Source: Paenibacillus lignilyticus
GTDB lineage: Bacteria; Bacillota; Bacilli; Paenibacillales; Paenibacillaceae
DNA: 64,000 nt
Assembly (NCBI RefSeq): GCF_017942085.1
Contig: NZ_JAGKSP010000014.1
Coordinates: 80,807 to 144,806 of the forward strand
Direction: 5' to 3'
This document shows positions 52,565-60,866 of this stretch, in pieces. The number at the start of each line of letters is the position of its first letter. Position 1 is the first letter of the stretch. The notes below the pieces were generated by a model. It was given only the letters and a program-made list of their open reading frames with translations. It had not been told where the DNA came from and made no database searches. The translations under genes and the position numbers were made by a program.

Positions 52565-53461
52565 TCACTCATTTCGATAATTGAAACCGGAACCTCCGCT
52601 GAGCAGCTCCACGAAGCCATTGAACGCGTTCGATTTCCATTTCTTCTTTGCGTATATCAATTGTGTATAGAACCTGCATTCCGGGTGGACAAAAGGAATC
52701 GCGATAAGCTGTCCCTTGCGGACTTCCTCGGCCACTGTAATCCGGGGCACCAGTGCAACCCCAAGACCGTAGATCACACACTGCTTGATGGCTTCCAAGT
52801 TGCCAAACTCGTATGAAAGACTAAAGCTCACTTGATTGCCCTTCAGCACCTTGAGCAGCATGGCCCGGTACGTGCAGCCTTCCTCCGTCAGAATGAGCGA
52901 CTCGTTCTCCAGGTTATGGGCATGGACTTCGTTTTGCCCTTTTAATTTATGATCGGGGTTCACAATGATAACCAGCGGTTCTTCTCGCAGGATGCTGCTG
53001 TGAAGCTCCGGGTCCGTGAACGGAGGATCCAGAATGATTCCGATGTCGAGCTCGCCCTCTTTGACCGATTCGATAATGAACGGCTCGTTCGCAGGCTGTA
53101 TGACAATGTTCACGTCCGGATACTCGCGGCGGTAGGCTTGCAGATGCGGCGGGAGGTAAAAGGCAGCCAATGTCTCAATCGTCCCGATCGAGAGCGTCCC
53201 CTTGGCTTGTTTGGCCACGACTTCCTTGGACTCTTCATGCAGTCTGTAAATATCGTTGGCGTATTGCAGGAGCGCTTCACCCGCCATCGTCAGCTTCATG
53301 CCTCTTCCGAAACGCTCCAACAGGACCGCCCCGTACGCTTCTTCCAGCTTCTGAATCTGCGACGTGATGCTCGACTGGGCATAACCCAGCGATTCCGCGG
53401 CTCGTGTATAGCTCCCGCACTTCGCTACCTCGCGAAAAGTTTTCAAATACGTCAGTTCCAC
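52565..53461 (-). CDS. LysR family transcriptional regulator
   Basis: 298 residues. HTH: MELTYLKTFREVAKCGSYTR, then AAESLGYAQSSITSQIQKLE. Effector domain ~90-290 with LSIGTIETLAAFYLPPHL and IYGLGVALVPRITVAEEV. GTG start has GGAGG 9 bp upstream. The rhodanese gene follows and may be a target, though LysR usually controls a divergent neighbour. Confidence 0.92.
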   Translation of the reverse strand: MELTYLKTFREVAKCGSYTRAAESLGYAQSSITSQIQKLEEAYGAVLLERFGRGMKLTMAGEALLQYANDIYRLHEESKEVVAKQAKGTLSIGTIETLAAFYLPPHLQAYRREYPDVNIVIQPANEPFIIESVKEGELDIGIILDPPFTDPELHSSILREEPLVIIVNPDHKLKGQNEVHAHNLENESLILTEEGCTYRAMLLKVLKGNQVSFSLSYEFGNLEAIKQCVIYGLGVALVPRITVAEEVRKGQLIAIPFVHPECRFYTQLIYAKKKWKSNAFNGFVELLSGGSGFNYRNE

Positions 53462-53529
53462 CTACAACCACCTCCATTCCCTAAAATACAAGGCCATGGC
53501 GGTCCGGCCACCATGCTCGGTACATTTGC

Positions 53530-53823
53530 TTATTGCTTAAAAGAAAGCCCATTTGCCTCCAAAGCCGCTCTCAGCTTCGGCATGGAACCCGGCCCCATAC
53601 CGTGAAATTTGAGTATGTCCGCTTCCCTATACTGCGATAGCTGCTCTAGAGTGGTAATCCCGTTGTGCTCCAACGCTCGTCTTGCCGGTGCCGACAGCTG
53701 CGACAGAAACCCGCTCTCCGGTTTCTTTTCTTGCTCGCAGGTCGGGCAGGTTGGGCAATCGGTGCTTTTATAATACTGATGCCCTTTCTTGCACGTTCGT
53801 AAGGACTTCTCCGTTGTTGCCAT
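53530..53823 (-). CDS. RNA polymerase alpha-CTD-like helix-hairpin-helix protein
   Basis: 97 residues. N-terminal zinc-finger-like part (TCKKGHQYYKSTDCPTCPTC, four Cys) then LSAPARRALEHNGITTLEQL and LKFHGMGPGSMPKLRAALEA, the alpha-CTD-type HhH fold. ATG at 53823 chosen; earlier ATG is further from any homologous start. Probably binds DNA. Role unknown. Confidence 0.8.
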   Translation of the reverse strand: MATTEKSLRTCKKGHQYYKSTDCPTCPTCEQEKKPESGFLSQLSAPARRALEHNGITTLEQLSQYREADILKFHGMGPGSMPKLRAALEANGLSFKQ

Positions 53824-53929
53824 TGGTATGCAACCATCCTCTCCAGGAAATTTGCCGTTTTGTTTATTGTACCGCAAATTGACCGGGTGCTGCCGCCTTC
53901 GGTCTGGTTAGTGACTAACTCTTTGTTGC

Positions 53930-54290
53930 TCGGATGACCACCACGAGGTCTACTTGGGAGCCAATGCAGCGAATTTCGCGCATGTAGACCACCACGAGGT
54001 CTACTTGGGAGCCAATGCAGTGAGTTTTGCGCATGTAGACCACCACGAGGTCTACTTGGGAGCCAATGCAGCGAATTTTACGCATGTAGACCACCACGAG
54101 GTCTACTTGGGAGCCAATGCAGCGAATTTTACGCATGTAGACCACCACGAGGTCTACTTGGGAGCAAATGCAGTGAGTTTTGCGCATGTAGACCACCACG
54201 AGGTCTACTTGGGAGCCAATGCAGCGAATTTTGCGCATGTAGACCACCACGAGGTCTACTTGGGAGTTAGTGCAGCGAGTTCGCCTACAA
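53930..54290. repeat. Seven-copy 51-bp tandem repeat, each with a hairpin
   Basis: GACCACCACGAGGTCTACTT starts at 53936, 53987, 54038, 54089, 54140, 54191 and 54242, an exact 51-bp period. Each has GTAGACC and GGTCTAC arms around ACCACGA. Between hairpins lies a ~30-bp segment that alternates between two types (CAGCGAATTTTRCG and CAGTGAGTTTTGCG). Both strands stay open across the array because 51 is a multiple of 3, so the long frames are not evidence of coding. Not CRISPR: the intervals are near-identical. Confidence 0.9.
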
Positions 54291-54294
54291 CAAC

Positions 54295-54336
54295 AAAAAA
54301 GCATGGCACACTGCCAATACAGTGAACCATGCTTTT
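54295..54336 (-). terminator. Terminator of the thi operon
   Basis: AAAAGCATGG/CCATGCTTTT stem with inner CACTG/CAGTG, T-rich on the minus side. Confidence 0.8.
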
Positions 54337-54342
54337 GGGGGC

Positions 54343-55029
54343 TTAGTCCATTCCGGCGAACGCCGCGTCGACGACCTGCCGAAGCCGGTTGGATGCCGCG
54401 AACGGATCCTGAGCCAGCGATATCGCGGAGATCAGCGATATTCCGTCAGCTCCTGCGCGGATTACTTCAGCCGCGTTTCCATCGGTAATTCCGCCGATGC
54501 CGACGATCGGAATCCGCATGCCCAGTTCCCGCATCTGCGTAAGTACGTCGAGGCCCGAAGCATCCTTGGCATCCTCCTTCGTGCGAGTGGAGAACAACGG
54601 ACCGATACCCAAATAGTCCGCGCCGCAGCGAATGGCAGTTTCCGCCTCCCGCTCATCGTAGGCAGAGACGCCAAGCAGCTTAGCATCGCCGATTAACCGG
54701 CGCACGGTCGAAGCTGCTTCATCCTCTTGGCCGACATGAACGCCGTCCGCATCCACTTCCAAGGCCAGCTCGACATCGTCGTTCACGATGAACGGTATGC
54801 GGTGCTCGCGGCACAGCTCCCGAAGACGCCAAGCAAGCTCTACTCGGGCATCGCCCACGAGTGCGCCGCTGCCCTTCTCGCGGAACTGAAACAACGAGAC
54901 GCCGCCTCGAATCGCTTCCGACAATACCTGCACGGGATCAACTCCCGGCAAACAGTTGTTGCTCCCCATAATGAAATAGAGCCGCAGCGCCTCGCGAATA
55001 GCATCATCCTGCCATGCCCGCGTACTCAT
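54343..55029 (-). CDS. thiE: Thiamine-phosphate synthase
   Basis: 228 residues, ThiE TIM barrel. FREKGSGALVGDARVELAWR, FIVNDDVELALEVDADGVHV, GQEDEAASTVRRLIGDAKLL, YLGIGPLFSTRTKEDAKDAS and IPIVGIGGITDGNAAEVIRA are the phosphate-binding and catalytic blocks. Joins HMP-PP and HET-P to thiamine phosphate. Start codon overlaps the stop of thiD (ATGA) and has AGGAG 8 bp upstream. Confidence 0.95.
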   Translation of the reverse strand: MSTRAWQDDAIREALRLYFIMGSNNCLPGVDPVQVLSEAIRGGVSLFQFREKGSGALVGDARVELAWRLRELCREHRIPFIVNDDVELALEVDADGVHVGQEDEAASTVRRLIGDAKLLGVSAYDEREAETAIRCGADYLGIGPLFSTRTKEDAKDASGLDVLTQMRELGMRIPIVGIGGITDGNAAEVIRAGADGISLISAISLAQDPFAASNRLRQVVDAAFAGMD

Positions 55030-55844
55030 CGTCCGCGCTCCTGATCGCGGTATGCCCAGTGATTGGTCGGCCCGTGCCCTTGTCCAAGGCCAAGCGGATA
55101 TTCGATCGCCGCCTGGATGAAAGCTTTGGCGACTTCGACGGCTTCAGGCACATCGCGGCCTTTGGCAAGCTCGGCGGTGATCGCCGAAGCAAACGTACAG
55201 CCGGTGCCGTGCGTATGACGAGTTTCTCTGCGTTCGCTGCGAAACTCGTAGAAGTCCCGTCCATCGTAGAGAATATCGATCGCCTGCCCGTCATCGGACA
55301 GATCATGGCCGCCTTTGAGCACGACATGCTTCGCCCCGAAATCGGCTAACCGTCTCGCCGCTTCTTTGCGCGCAGCAATGCCGGAGATCGTCATCCCCGT
55401 CAGCGCTTCCGCTTCCGGCACATTAGGCGTGACAACCCACGCGAGCGGAAGCAGCGTTTCTTTCATGGCGCGGACCGCTTGTTCGAGCAGCAGCGAAGCT
55501 CCGCCCTTGGCGATCATAACCGGATCGACAACGACCTTGCTCCAGCCGTAGCGGCGGATTTCCTCAGCCACAGCAACGATAATCTCATCGTTGAACAGCA
55601 TGCCCGTCTTTACCGCATCCGTGCCAAGATCGTCGCCGATCGCCTCAACCTGCGATCGAACGGCATCTGCCGTCAGCGGATAGATCCCTCGCACGCCGAG
55701 TGTATTCTGCGACGTAACAGCCGTAATGGCCGACATCCCATACACCCGCAGCTCTTGAAAGGTTTTCAAATCGGCTTGAATACCGGCCCCGCCGCCGCTA
55801 TCCGAGCCTGCAATCGTTAATGCTCTCGCAATCGCTGTGCTCAT
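55026..55844 (-). CDS. thiD: Hydroxymethylpyrimidine (phosphomethylpyrimidine) kinase
   Basis: 272 residues, ribokinase fold. LTIAGSDSGGGAGIQADLKTF, VKTGMLFNDEIIVAVAEE, VVDPVMIAKGGASLL, TPNVPEAEALTG and the ATP/anion-hole block HGTGCTFASAITAELA. Phosphorylates HMP and HMP-P to supply ThiE. ATG overlaps the thiM stop, with GGAG 11 bp upstream. Confidence 0.95.
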   Translation of the reverse strand: MSTAIARALTIAGSDSGGGAGIQADLKTFQELRVYGMSAITAVTSQNTLGVRGIYPLTADAVRSQVEAIGDDLGTDAVKTGMLFNDEIIVAVAEEIRRYGWSKVVVDPVMIAKGGASLLLEQAVRAMKETLLPLAWVVTPNVPEAEALTGMTISGIAARKEAARRLADFGAKHVVLKGGHDLSDDGQAIDILYDGRDFYEFRSERRETRHTHGTGCTFASAITAELAKGRDVPEAVEVAKAFIQAAIEYPLGLGQGHGPTNHWAYRDQERGR

Positions 55845-56653
55845 TGTTCAATCCGCTCCACTCGGCCCAGCTTCTCGATATCCGCTGCGGTTACATTCGC
55901 CAACTGATCGAGGAACGCGATTTGGAAGCTGCCCGGTCCTTGTCCGGCCGCCTTGCCGGCAGCAAGCTCGGCCGCTACGCCATATGCGGTCAATGCAGCC
56001 ACGGAAGCTACGATCAGATCGCTATCTACCGCCGCGAATGCGCCGATGACCGACGTCAACAGACAGCCCGTTCCGGTAACACGAGTAAGAATAGCATCTC
56101 CGTTGCGTACGGCAAACGTTCTCGTTCCGTCAGAGACGATGTCGGCCTCGCCGGTAATCACGACAACTGTGCCAAGCTGCGCAGCCGCATGCTTAGCCAA
56201 TTCGACAACGTCGCCGCCGCTTGTTCCGGCATCGACGCCTTTGATCGACCATTCGCGGCCGACAACGTTTGCGATTTCGGCTGCATTGCCCCGAAGGATG
56301 CTGATTTTCACGTCTGCAAGCAATCCTCTTGCCGTATCCGTACGATATGCCGAAGCTCCCGCTCCAACCGGATCCAGCACGACCGGAACACCATGCGCAT
56401 TCGCCGAGCTGCCCGCCAGCTTCATCGCTTCAATCTCCGTTTCGTTCAGCGTTCCAATATTCAGTACGAGCGCTCCTGAAATCTTGGCGATATCCGCGAC
56501 TTCCTGTTTGGCGTACGCCATGACCGGCGATGCTCCCAGGGCCAGCAAACCGTTCGCAGTGAAATTCGTGACGACGACATTCGTAATATTGTGAATTAAC
56601 GGGTTCGTTTCCCTTACTTGTCTCAGCTTGCTCGCCACCGTTTGAATGTTCAT
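55841..56653 (-). CDS. thiM: Hydroxyethylthiazole kinase
   Basis: 270 residues. HNITNVVVTNFTANGLLALG, SPVMAYAKQEVADIAKISGA, VLDPVGAGASAYRTDTARGL, ILRGNAAEIANVVG and RVTGTGCLLTSVIGAFAAV (catalytic Cys). Phosphorylates salvaged thiazole. Start ATG at 56653 chosen; an in-frame GTG at 56665 lies closer to the ribosome site. First gene of thiM-thiD-thiE, the salvage module, downstream of a TPP riboswitch. The de novo genes thiC and thiG are not in the window. Confidence 0.94.
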   Translation of the reverse strand: MNIQTVASKLRQVRETNPLIHNITNVVVTNFTANGLLALGASPVMAYAKQEVADIAKISGALVLNIGTLNETEIEAMKLAGSSANAHGVPVVLDPVGAGASAYRTDTARGLLADVKISILRGNAAEIANVVGREWSIKGVDAGTSGGDVVELAKHAAAQLGTVVVITGEADIVSDGTRTFAVRNGDAILTRVTGTGCLLTSVIGAFAAVDSDLIVASVAALTAYGVAAELAAGKAAGQGPGSFQIAFLDQLANVTAADIEKLGRVERIEQ

Positions 56654-56696
56654 AGCCTCAGCCACCTCTTCTTTCCTATTTTTCCAAATGGAGCAT

Positions 56697-56845
56697 CAAA
56701 AAAACGCCTTACCCGCAAAATGAGGGTAAGGCGCAACAATGCGCACGACAGGCGTGAACTTCCTACGATGGCATTACCCAACAGGTTAAACGGTCTACGA
56801 CGGATTAGTCGTACTCTCAGCCTGTTTCTACAAGCTCCCGCGCTT
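56697..56845 (-). promoter_or_regulatory. TPP riboswitch with terminator expression platform
   Basis: On the minus strand the thi-box signatures read GGGAGCTTGTAGAAACAGG, CTGAGAGTACG, ACCTGTTGGGTAATGCCATC and GTAGGAA in the right order. A GC-rich hairpin (CGCCTTACCC and GGGTAAGGCG) followed by seven T ends the leader at 56697. Binding of thiamine pyrophosphate should favour the terminator and switch off thiMDE. The rest of the gap to the next gene (56846-57034) has no supported element. Confidence 0.93.
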
Positions 56846-57034
56846 ATTCGATTGTGATCAGTGTAATCCATGACACCTGAAATTGCAACGAAATTCGAGG
56901 GCTCTACTCGCCTCAAGCAAGCCAATCCGGCATGGTCGGATACGGATGATTATCTAAATCTATCCGGAAGTCCTAGCAAATTGAAATTACTAGAATAGGA
57001 TGGAGTATCCCGCTTTGAAAGGAGGATACAGCTC

Positions 57035-57361
57035 ATGGCAGGTTTAAAAACGTTTGTAAATAATACCGGAGCCGCTTTGGATATTACGCTGTTTATCCGC
57101 GCAGGCTTAGAGCCTTACAACCAATACGGCACGGAATCCTTTACCCTTGGACCATTTGGGACGGAAGAGGTTGCTTACGGCGACGACGACAACACTTTTC
57201 TAAATGGCATTCTGCTGTTCACGATCTTTGAAGGCGACCTCTACAGCAAAATGCAATTCGTCGTTACCCGCGGAAGCACTTTGGATGCTTTACTAAACAC
57301 GAACAGCACCCTTACGTACACGCTTTCGAACACGGATTATGTCCTTTCGGGCAGCAACTAG
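57035..57361 (+). CDS. Small protein of unknown function
   Basis: 108 residues starting MAGLKTFVNNTGAALDITLF, beta-rich, acidic, ending TLSNTDYVLSGSN. No signal peptide or membrane helix. ATG has AAAGGAGG 9 bp upstream, a strong site that suggests high expression. I recall similar unnamed proteins in Bacillales; possibly a structural or spore/envelope protein. No function assigned. Confidence 0.75.
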   Translation: MAGLKTFVNNTGAALDITLFIRAGLEPYNQYGTESFTLGPFGTEEVAYGDDDNTFLNGILLFTIFEGDLYSKMQFVVTRGSTLDALLNTNSTLTYTLSNTDYVLSGSN

Positions 57362-57383
57362 TACCGCTTCGGTCAGGTTCGGG

Positions 57384-57428
57384 AAAAGATGGATCCCCCC
57401 ACAATGTGATGGCGGGGTCTATTCTTTT
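57384..57428 (+). terminator. Terminator after the small protein gene
   Basis: GATCCCCCCAC-AATGTGAT-GGCGGGGTC stem followed by TATTCTTTT. Confidence 0.65.
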
Positions 57429-57519
57429 CCATATTAATATTATTGTAAATATGCAGGATTTTTACATAATTCATTGAATATTAGCAAATATTGTTGAACT
57501 TTATGATAAATTGGAACGG

Positions 57520-58347
57520 ATGATCATTCTGGAACAACCACAGGTACAAGCTGTACGAGGGAGACTGACTTCCTGGCAGCAATGGCTGATTGCTGTCGCG
57601 CTTTTATTGCTTCCCCTATCTATCGCCCTCTATTTTTATCTCCCTCAATACAATAGTTTCTCCGCGCCCGGAGGGCTTGTGTCCATTCAAGACATCGGCG
57701 TGAAGGGCAGCGTTCACTTCGTCTATGTCCGCGAAGGTTTTACCCGGAATCGGTACGAGAAGTTATCGGTCAGGCGCTCCTACCCGGATGCCCAATTCAC
57801 ACGAGTAAGCGCCTCCGCCAAGGAAGCAAGCGACGACATGTTGGATTTCGAAAAGTTTCTGAAGGACGATACGATTCGTCATGCAGTGGATTCCGCAGCA
57901 GACATTTCGGATCAGCCGAGCTCGGTCGATCAGCTGGAGGATCGGGAGAACAAGCTCATCGAAGAAACCTCACAGTATTATGGGAATTCGATCGGGCTCA
58001 TGCTCGGCATCGGCTTGTACGAGGAAGAAAAGCACGTCGACTTTTCAAAGCTCGGCAAACTTACCATTGCCGGTACGGGTACGCTCGAGGAAGATCAGTC
58101 CGTCGGCTCTGTTGGAGCCATTCGCGACAAACTGCGGACTGCGGAAGCCGAAGGGGCGGATATTTTTCTGGTTCCCAAGGACCAAGAAACGTTTATGTAT
58201 GAGGGCCTCAGTAACGAGGAGGAAGCGCTGCAAGTCGCCGGCGAACTTCATTTGCGTTTACGGGTTGTCCCCGTAGCCACCCTGGAAGAAGCCATCCATT
58301 ATTTAAGCAACTATTCTAAGTATGAATTGGAGCTCGATCCCCAGTGA
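57520..58347 (+). CDS. Membrane-anchored S16 (Lon-type) protease-like protein without a PDZ domain
   Basis: 275 residues. One N-terminal membrane helix (WLIAVALLLLPLSIALYFYL), an external charged middle part, and a C-terminal S16 domain: NSIGLMLGIGLYEEE, LTIAGTGTLEEDQSVGSVGA, IRDKLRTAEAEGADIFLVPK, VVPVATLEEAIHYL. Ser157 and Lys204 align with the Lon Ser-Lys dyad (47 residues apart, against 43 in E. coli Lon). YlbL-like proteins have this layout but with a PDZ domain between, absent here. Start ATG at 57520 (TTG at 57511 also possible); no strong ribosome site. Coupled to the next gene. Confidence 0.75.
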   Translation: MIILEQPQVQAVRGRLTSWQQWLIAVALLLLPLSIALYFYLPQYNSFSAPGGLVSIQDIGVKGSVHFVYVREGFTRNRYEKLSVRRSYPDAQFTRVSASAKEASDDMLDFEKFLKDDTIRHAVDSAADISDQPSSVDQLEDRENKLIEETSQYYGNSIGLMLGIGLYEEEKHVDFSKLGKLTIAGTGTLEEDQSVGSVGAIRDKLRTAEAEGADIFLVPKDQETFMYEGLSNEEEALQVAGELHLRLRVVPVATLEEAIHYLSNYSKYELELDPQ

Positions 58348-58979
58348 ATTTAAAATCAGAATTTATCTCATTTATCCTCAAAATCCTTCTGGCCGCTCTC
58401 TTAGTAGCAGCGCTGGCCGATCTGGCCTTCTCCGCCATCTACATGATCGACTTGAATATGTTCAGTGACTACATCTATCCGATGTACGGTTTTGTAGATA
58501 TCGTTTCGGTTGTGCTTTATTATGTAGCCGCTATCGTATATCTCATCTGGATATACCGGGTGCACATGGACTTGAATCGACTTTATCTTCAATTCCCGCG
58601 AACGCCGGGATCCGCCATTGCCTGCATGATCATTCCGTTCTATAACTTCTACGGCATCCCGTCCATCTATCAACAAATCGGCAGCCATTATCAGCGGTCA
58701 GCAGCGCTAAGCAAGGACGGTCAATGGATTCAAGGGATGTCCGTTCCGCTGATTATTTTCTTTATTGCCTCTAATATTCTCGGCCGTTTCGTGTCGCGTG
58801 CCGAAGAAGTCTCCGGAGCGCTTCTGTTCGCTTCCAGCTTAGTTACTTCTATTCTGTACACCATATTCTTCACCCTTTGCTTGCTCGTATCCAGAGGCCT
58901 GAGCAATATCCATGCACGAGCGAACCATACGACTTCCGATTCAATCGATCCCGCGAACGCAGTCCAGCTTCCCTCATAG
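58344..58979 (+). CDS. DUF4328-like membrane protein
   Basis: 211 residues, about five helices. IIPFYNFYGIPSIYQQIGSH is the DUF4328 core (usually WFIPxxNLxxPxxxxxxL); the start MNLKSEFISFILKILLAALL is a membrane segment. GTG start overlaps the stop of the protease-like gene (GTGA), so the two are co-translated. Function unknown; may be a partner or substrate of the S16-like protein. Confidence 0.8.
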   Translation: MNLKSEFISFILKILLAALLVAALADLAFSAIYMIDLNMFSDYIYPMYGFVDIVSVVLYYVAAIVYLIWIYRVHMDLNRLYLQFPRTPGSAIACMIIPFYNFYGIPSIYQQIGSHYQRSAALSKDGQWIQGMSVPLIIFFIASNILGRFVSRAEEVSGALLFASSLVTSILYTIFFTLCLLVSRGLSNIHARANHTTSDSIDPANAVQLPS

Positions 58980-58993
58980 GGAGACTAAATAGA

Positions 58994-59025
58994 AAATAGA
59001 GCAGGCGACATCGCCTGCTCTATTT
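58994..59025. terminator. Bidirectional terminator
   Basis: AAATAGAGCAGGCGA-CA-TCGCCTGCTCTATTT, perfect 15-bp stem. Confidence 0.85.
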
Positions 59026-59050
59026 GTCGTTAGCCACCCTACTCACCAAA

Positions 59051-60853
59051 CTACTTCACCGTCACAAGCGCTTCCGCCTGCTGACCCAGCTTCCGATCCC
59101 CAATCGTAATATCGACCGCGATTCGGGCTCGATTCGCCGTGAACCCCGCAGGAGCCGTAATCGCGAACTGAACCGTCGCCACTTTGTGAGAATCGATTTC
59201 CAGCTGCTGCTCCTTGGTTTCCGTGCTCCAGCTTGGAAGCGTAACCAGCCGAACGGTCACCTTGTCTCTTTGCGGAAACGGATTTAATACCTCTACCGCA
59301 ATTTCGGTCGTTTCCCCGCCGCTCATCTCGATTTGGTACGGCTTTATCCATGCACAGTAACCTTCCGCGCCCAGATCGATCTGCTCCAGCGGCAACAGCT
59401 CGTCATGCAGCTGCTTTAAGCTTTCTCCATCCCGCTGCAGCTTGTCGAAGTAACCTTCCTCCACCCATAGCGGATCCCAGTGGCCGGAGATGATAAGGTC
59501 GGGATTGAGCGTTTTGTACAATTCCGCGCTTAATACATAGTCATGAGAACGGAACCGATTCTGATAAACGTAGTTATTCAAATTGCCATCATTTCCTTGC
59601 TGGTCTCCGATAGCCAGTACGCGCTTACCATCAACTTCGAACGAGATCGCGACCGCATAGAGCGTATGCCCCGGCTGCTCGTAGAGACGGATGTCATACC
59701 CCTCCCACACAACGGTCTGTTCGAGCGGTATTCTGCGGTCTACCGGGATCGGATCATACCAAATGCAAGGCACGTCATAGTCGTACGGGTGTTCGAAGAG
59801 ATCGGCAAAATTATCGGCTACCCACGTCTCCGTACCTTCGACATCGCGCAGAAGGTTAAAGCCCGCCACATGATCGTCATGATAATGCGTCGGAATCACC
59901 ACATCAATCTTCGACACATTGAATTGCTTCTTTAACCGCTCAATGGGAAAGAGCGAGGGCCGGCGTGATGCGCGATCCGTTCCCGCGATGAAGATGGCAT
60001 GGATATTCGCATATCCGTAGTCGATGAGCAGCGCTTTGCCGTTTTCGGAGAGCAGTACAAAGGAGTTGGCAAAGCTGCGGGCATTCCACAGCAGATGCGG
60101 GGTAATCTCCCGAAACTCGGGCTCCTTAAAAGACTCATAATCCGCGTATTGGCCGCGCAGCCGAAGAAGCTGCTCTAACTTCTCGATTAACGGATCAATG
60201 GCCGCGGAAGGCCGCTCCATAATTTCGCCATGCGAAGGAAGCAGCATGTGTAAGCCTTTATCCCGCAGAGCCGATATTGAACAAAGGGTATGAATAACCC
60301 CTTCGCAGCCGTTATACGACCACTGCGTGGCGGACATGGACCACACTTTTCCCGGACCGGCAATCAGATCCCCTGTAAATGCAACTTGGCTGCCGTCCAG
60401 TAAGGTAGTCAGCGTTATCGATCCTGTCGTATGGCCGGGGGTAGGAACCACGTTAAACGCATGCTCGCCAAAGGTGTAATTCGCATAATCCTTCAACGTT
60501 CCGGCAATCGAGATCGGCTCCAGCAACGAGAATTTATCTTGGCGCACATTGTAATTGACGAGTATTTCACGGCCCTGCCAGTGTTGGTCCACCCGGGCAA
60601 ACAAATCCTGCTCATGATGAGGCACCCATACGCGCGCACCTGCCGCAACTGCTTTATCCAGTCCTTGTCCTTGATCCCGATGATGATGCGTCATCAGCAC
60701 ATCCGTTACCTTGTCGACGCCAATGGATGCCAGTTCTTCGAGCACGGCACCCGATCCAAAATCAATCAAGACCGCCTCGCTGCCGCTGCGAATGACATAC
60801 ACCAGGCAAGTATCCTCATATTGAAAAAGATGCGTCGAAATCGACTTTAGCAT
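59051..60853 (-). CDS. Tandem metallo-beta-lactamase-fold hydrolase with C-terminal beta domain
   Basis: 600 residues. First MBL domain (~1-230): VLMTHHHRDQGQG, PTPGHTTGS, FTGDLIAG, LLPSHGEIM; the HxHxDH motif ends in Gln. Second MBL domain (~255-490): VIPTHYHDDHVAG, QPGHTLYA, AIGDQQGND, IISGHWDP, with a full set. The last ~105 residues are beta-rich (IEMSGGETTEIAVEVLNPFP). ATG at 60853 follows GGGGAG by 8 bp. No signal peptide, so cytoplasmic. Substrate unknown; a two-domain form is unusual. Confidence 0.85.
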   Translation of the reverse strand: MLKSISTHLFQYEDTCLVYVIRSGSEAVLIDFGSGAVLEELASIGVDKVTDVLMTHHHRDQGQGLDKAVAAGARVWVPHHEQDLFARVDQHWQGREILVNYNVRQDKFSLLEPISIAGTLKDYANYTFGEHAFNVVPTPGHTTGSITLTTLLDGSQVAFTGDLIAGPGKVWSMSATQWSYNGCEGVIHTLCSISALRDKGLHMLLPSHGEIMERPSAAIDPLIEKLEQLLRLRGQYADYESFKEPEFREITPHLLWNARSFANSFVLLSENGKALLIDYGYANIHAIFIAGTDRASRRPSLFPIERLKKQFNVSKIDVVIPTHYHDDHVAGFNLLRDVEGTETWVADNFADLFEHPYDYDVPCIWYDPIPVDRRIPLEQTVVWEGYDIRLYEQPGHTLYAVAISFEVDGKRVLAIGDQQGNDGNLNNYVYQNRFRSHDYVLSAELYKTLNPDLIISGHWDPLWVEEGYFDKLQRDGESLKQLHDELLPLEQIDLGAEGYCAWIKPYQIEMSGGETTEIAVEVLNPFPQRDKVTVRLVTLPSWSTETKEQQLEIDSHKVATVQFAITAPAGFTANRARIAVDITIGDRKLGQQAEALVTVK

Positions 60854-60866
60854 GCAAGCTGCTCCC

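Noticed and set aside
53930..54290. CRISPR array
   Set aside because: Intervals between the palindromic parts are nearly identical, whereas CRISPR spacers are unique. No cas gene is present.
53915..54325. Long open frames on both strands across the tandem array
   Set aside because: The 51-bp period is a multiple of three, so any stop-free unit stays open on both strands; neither has a ribosome site or normal composition.
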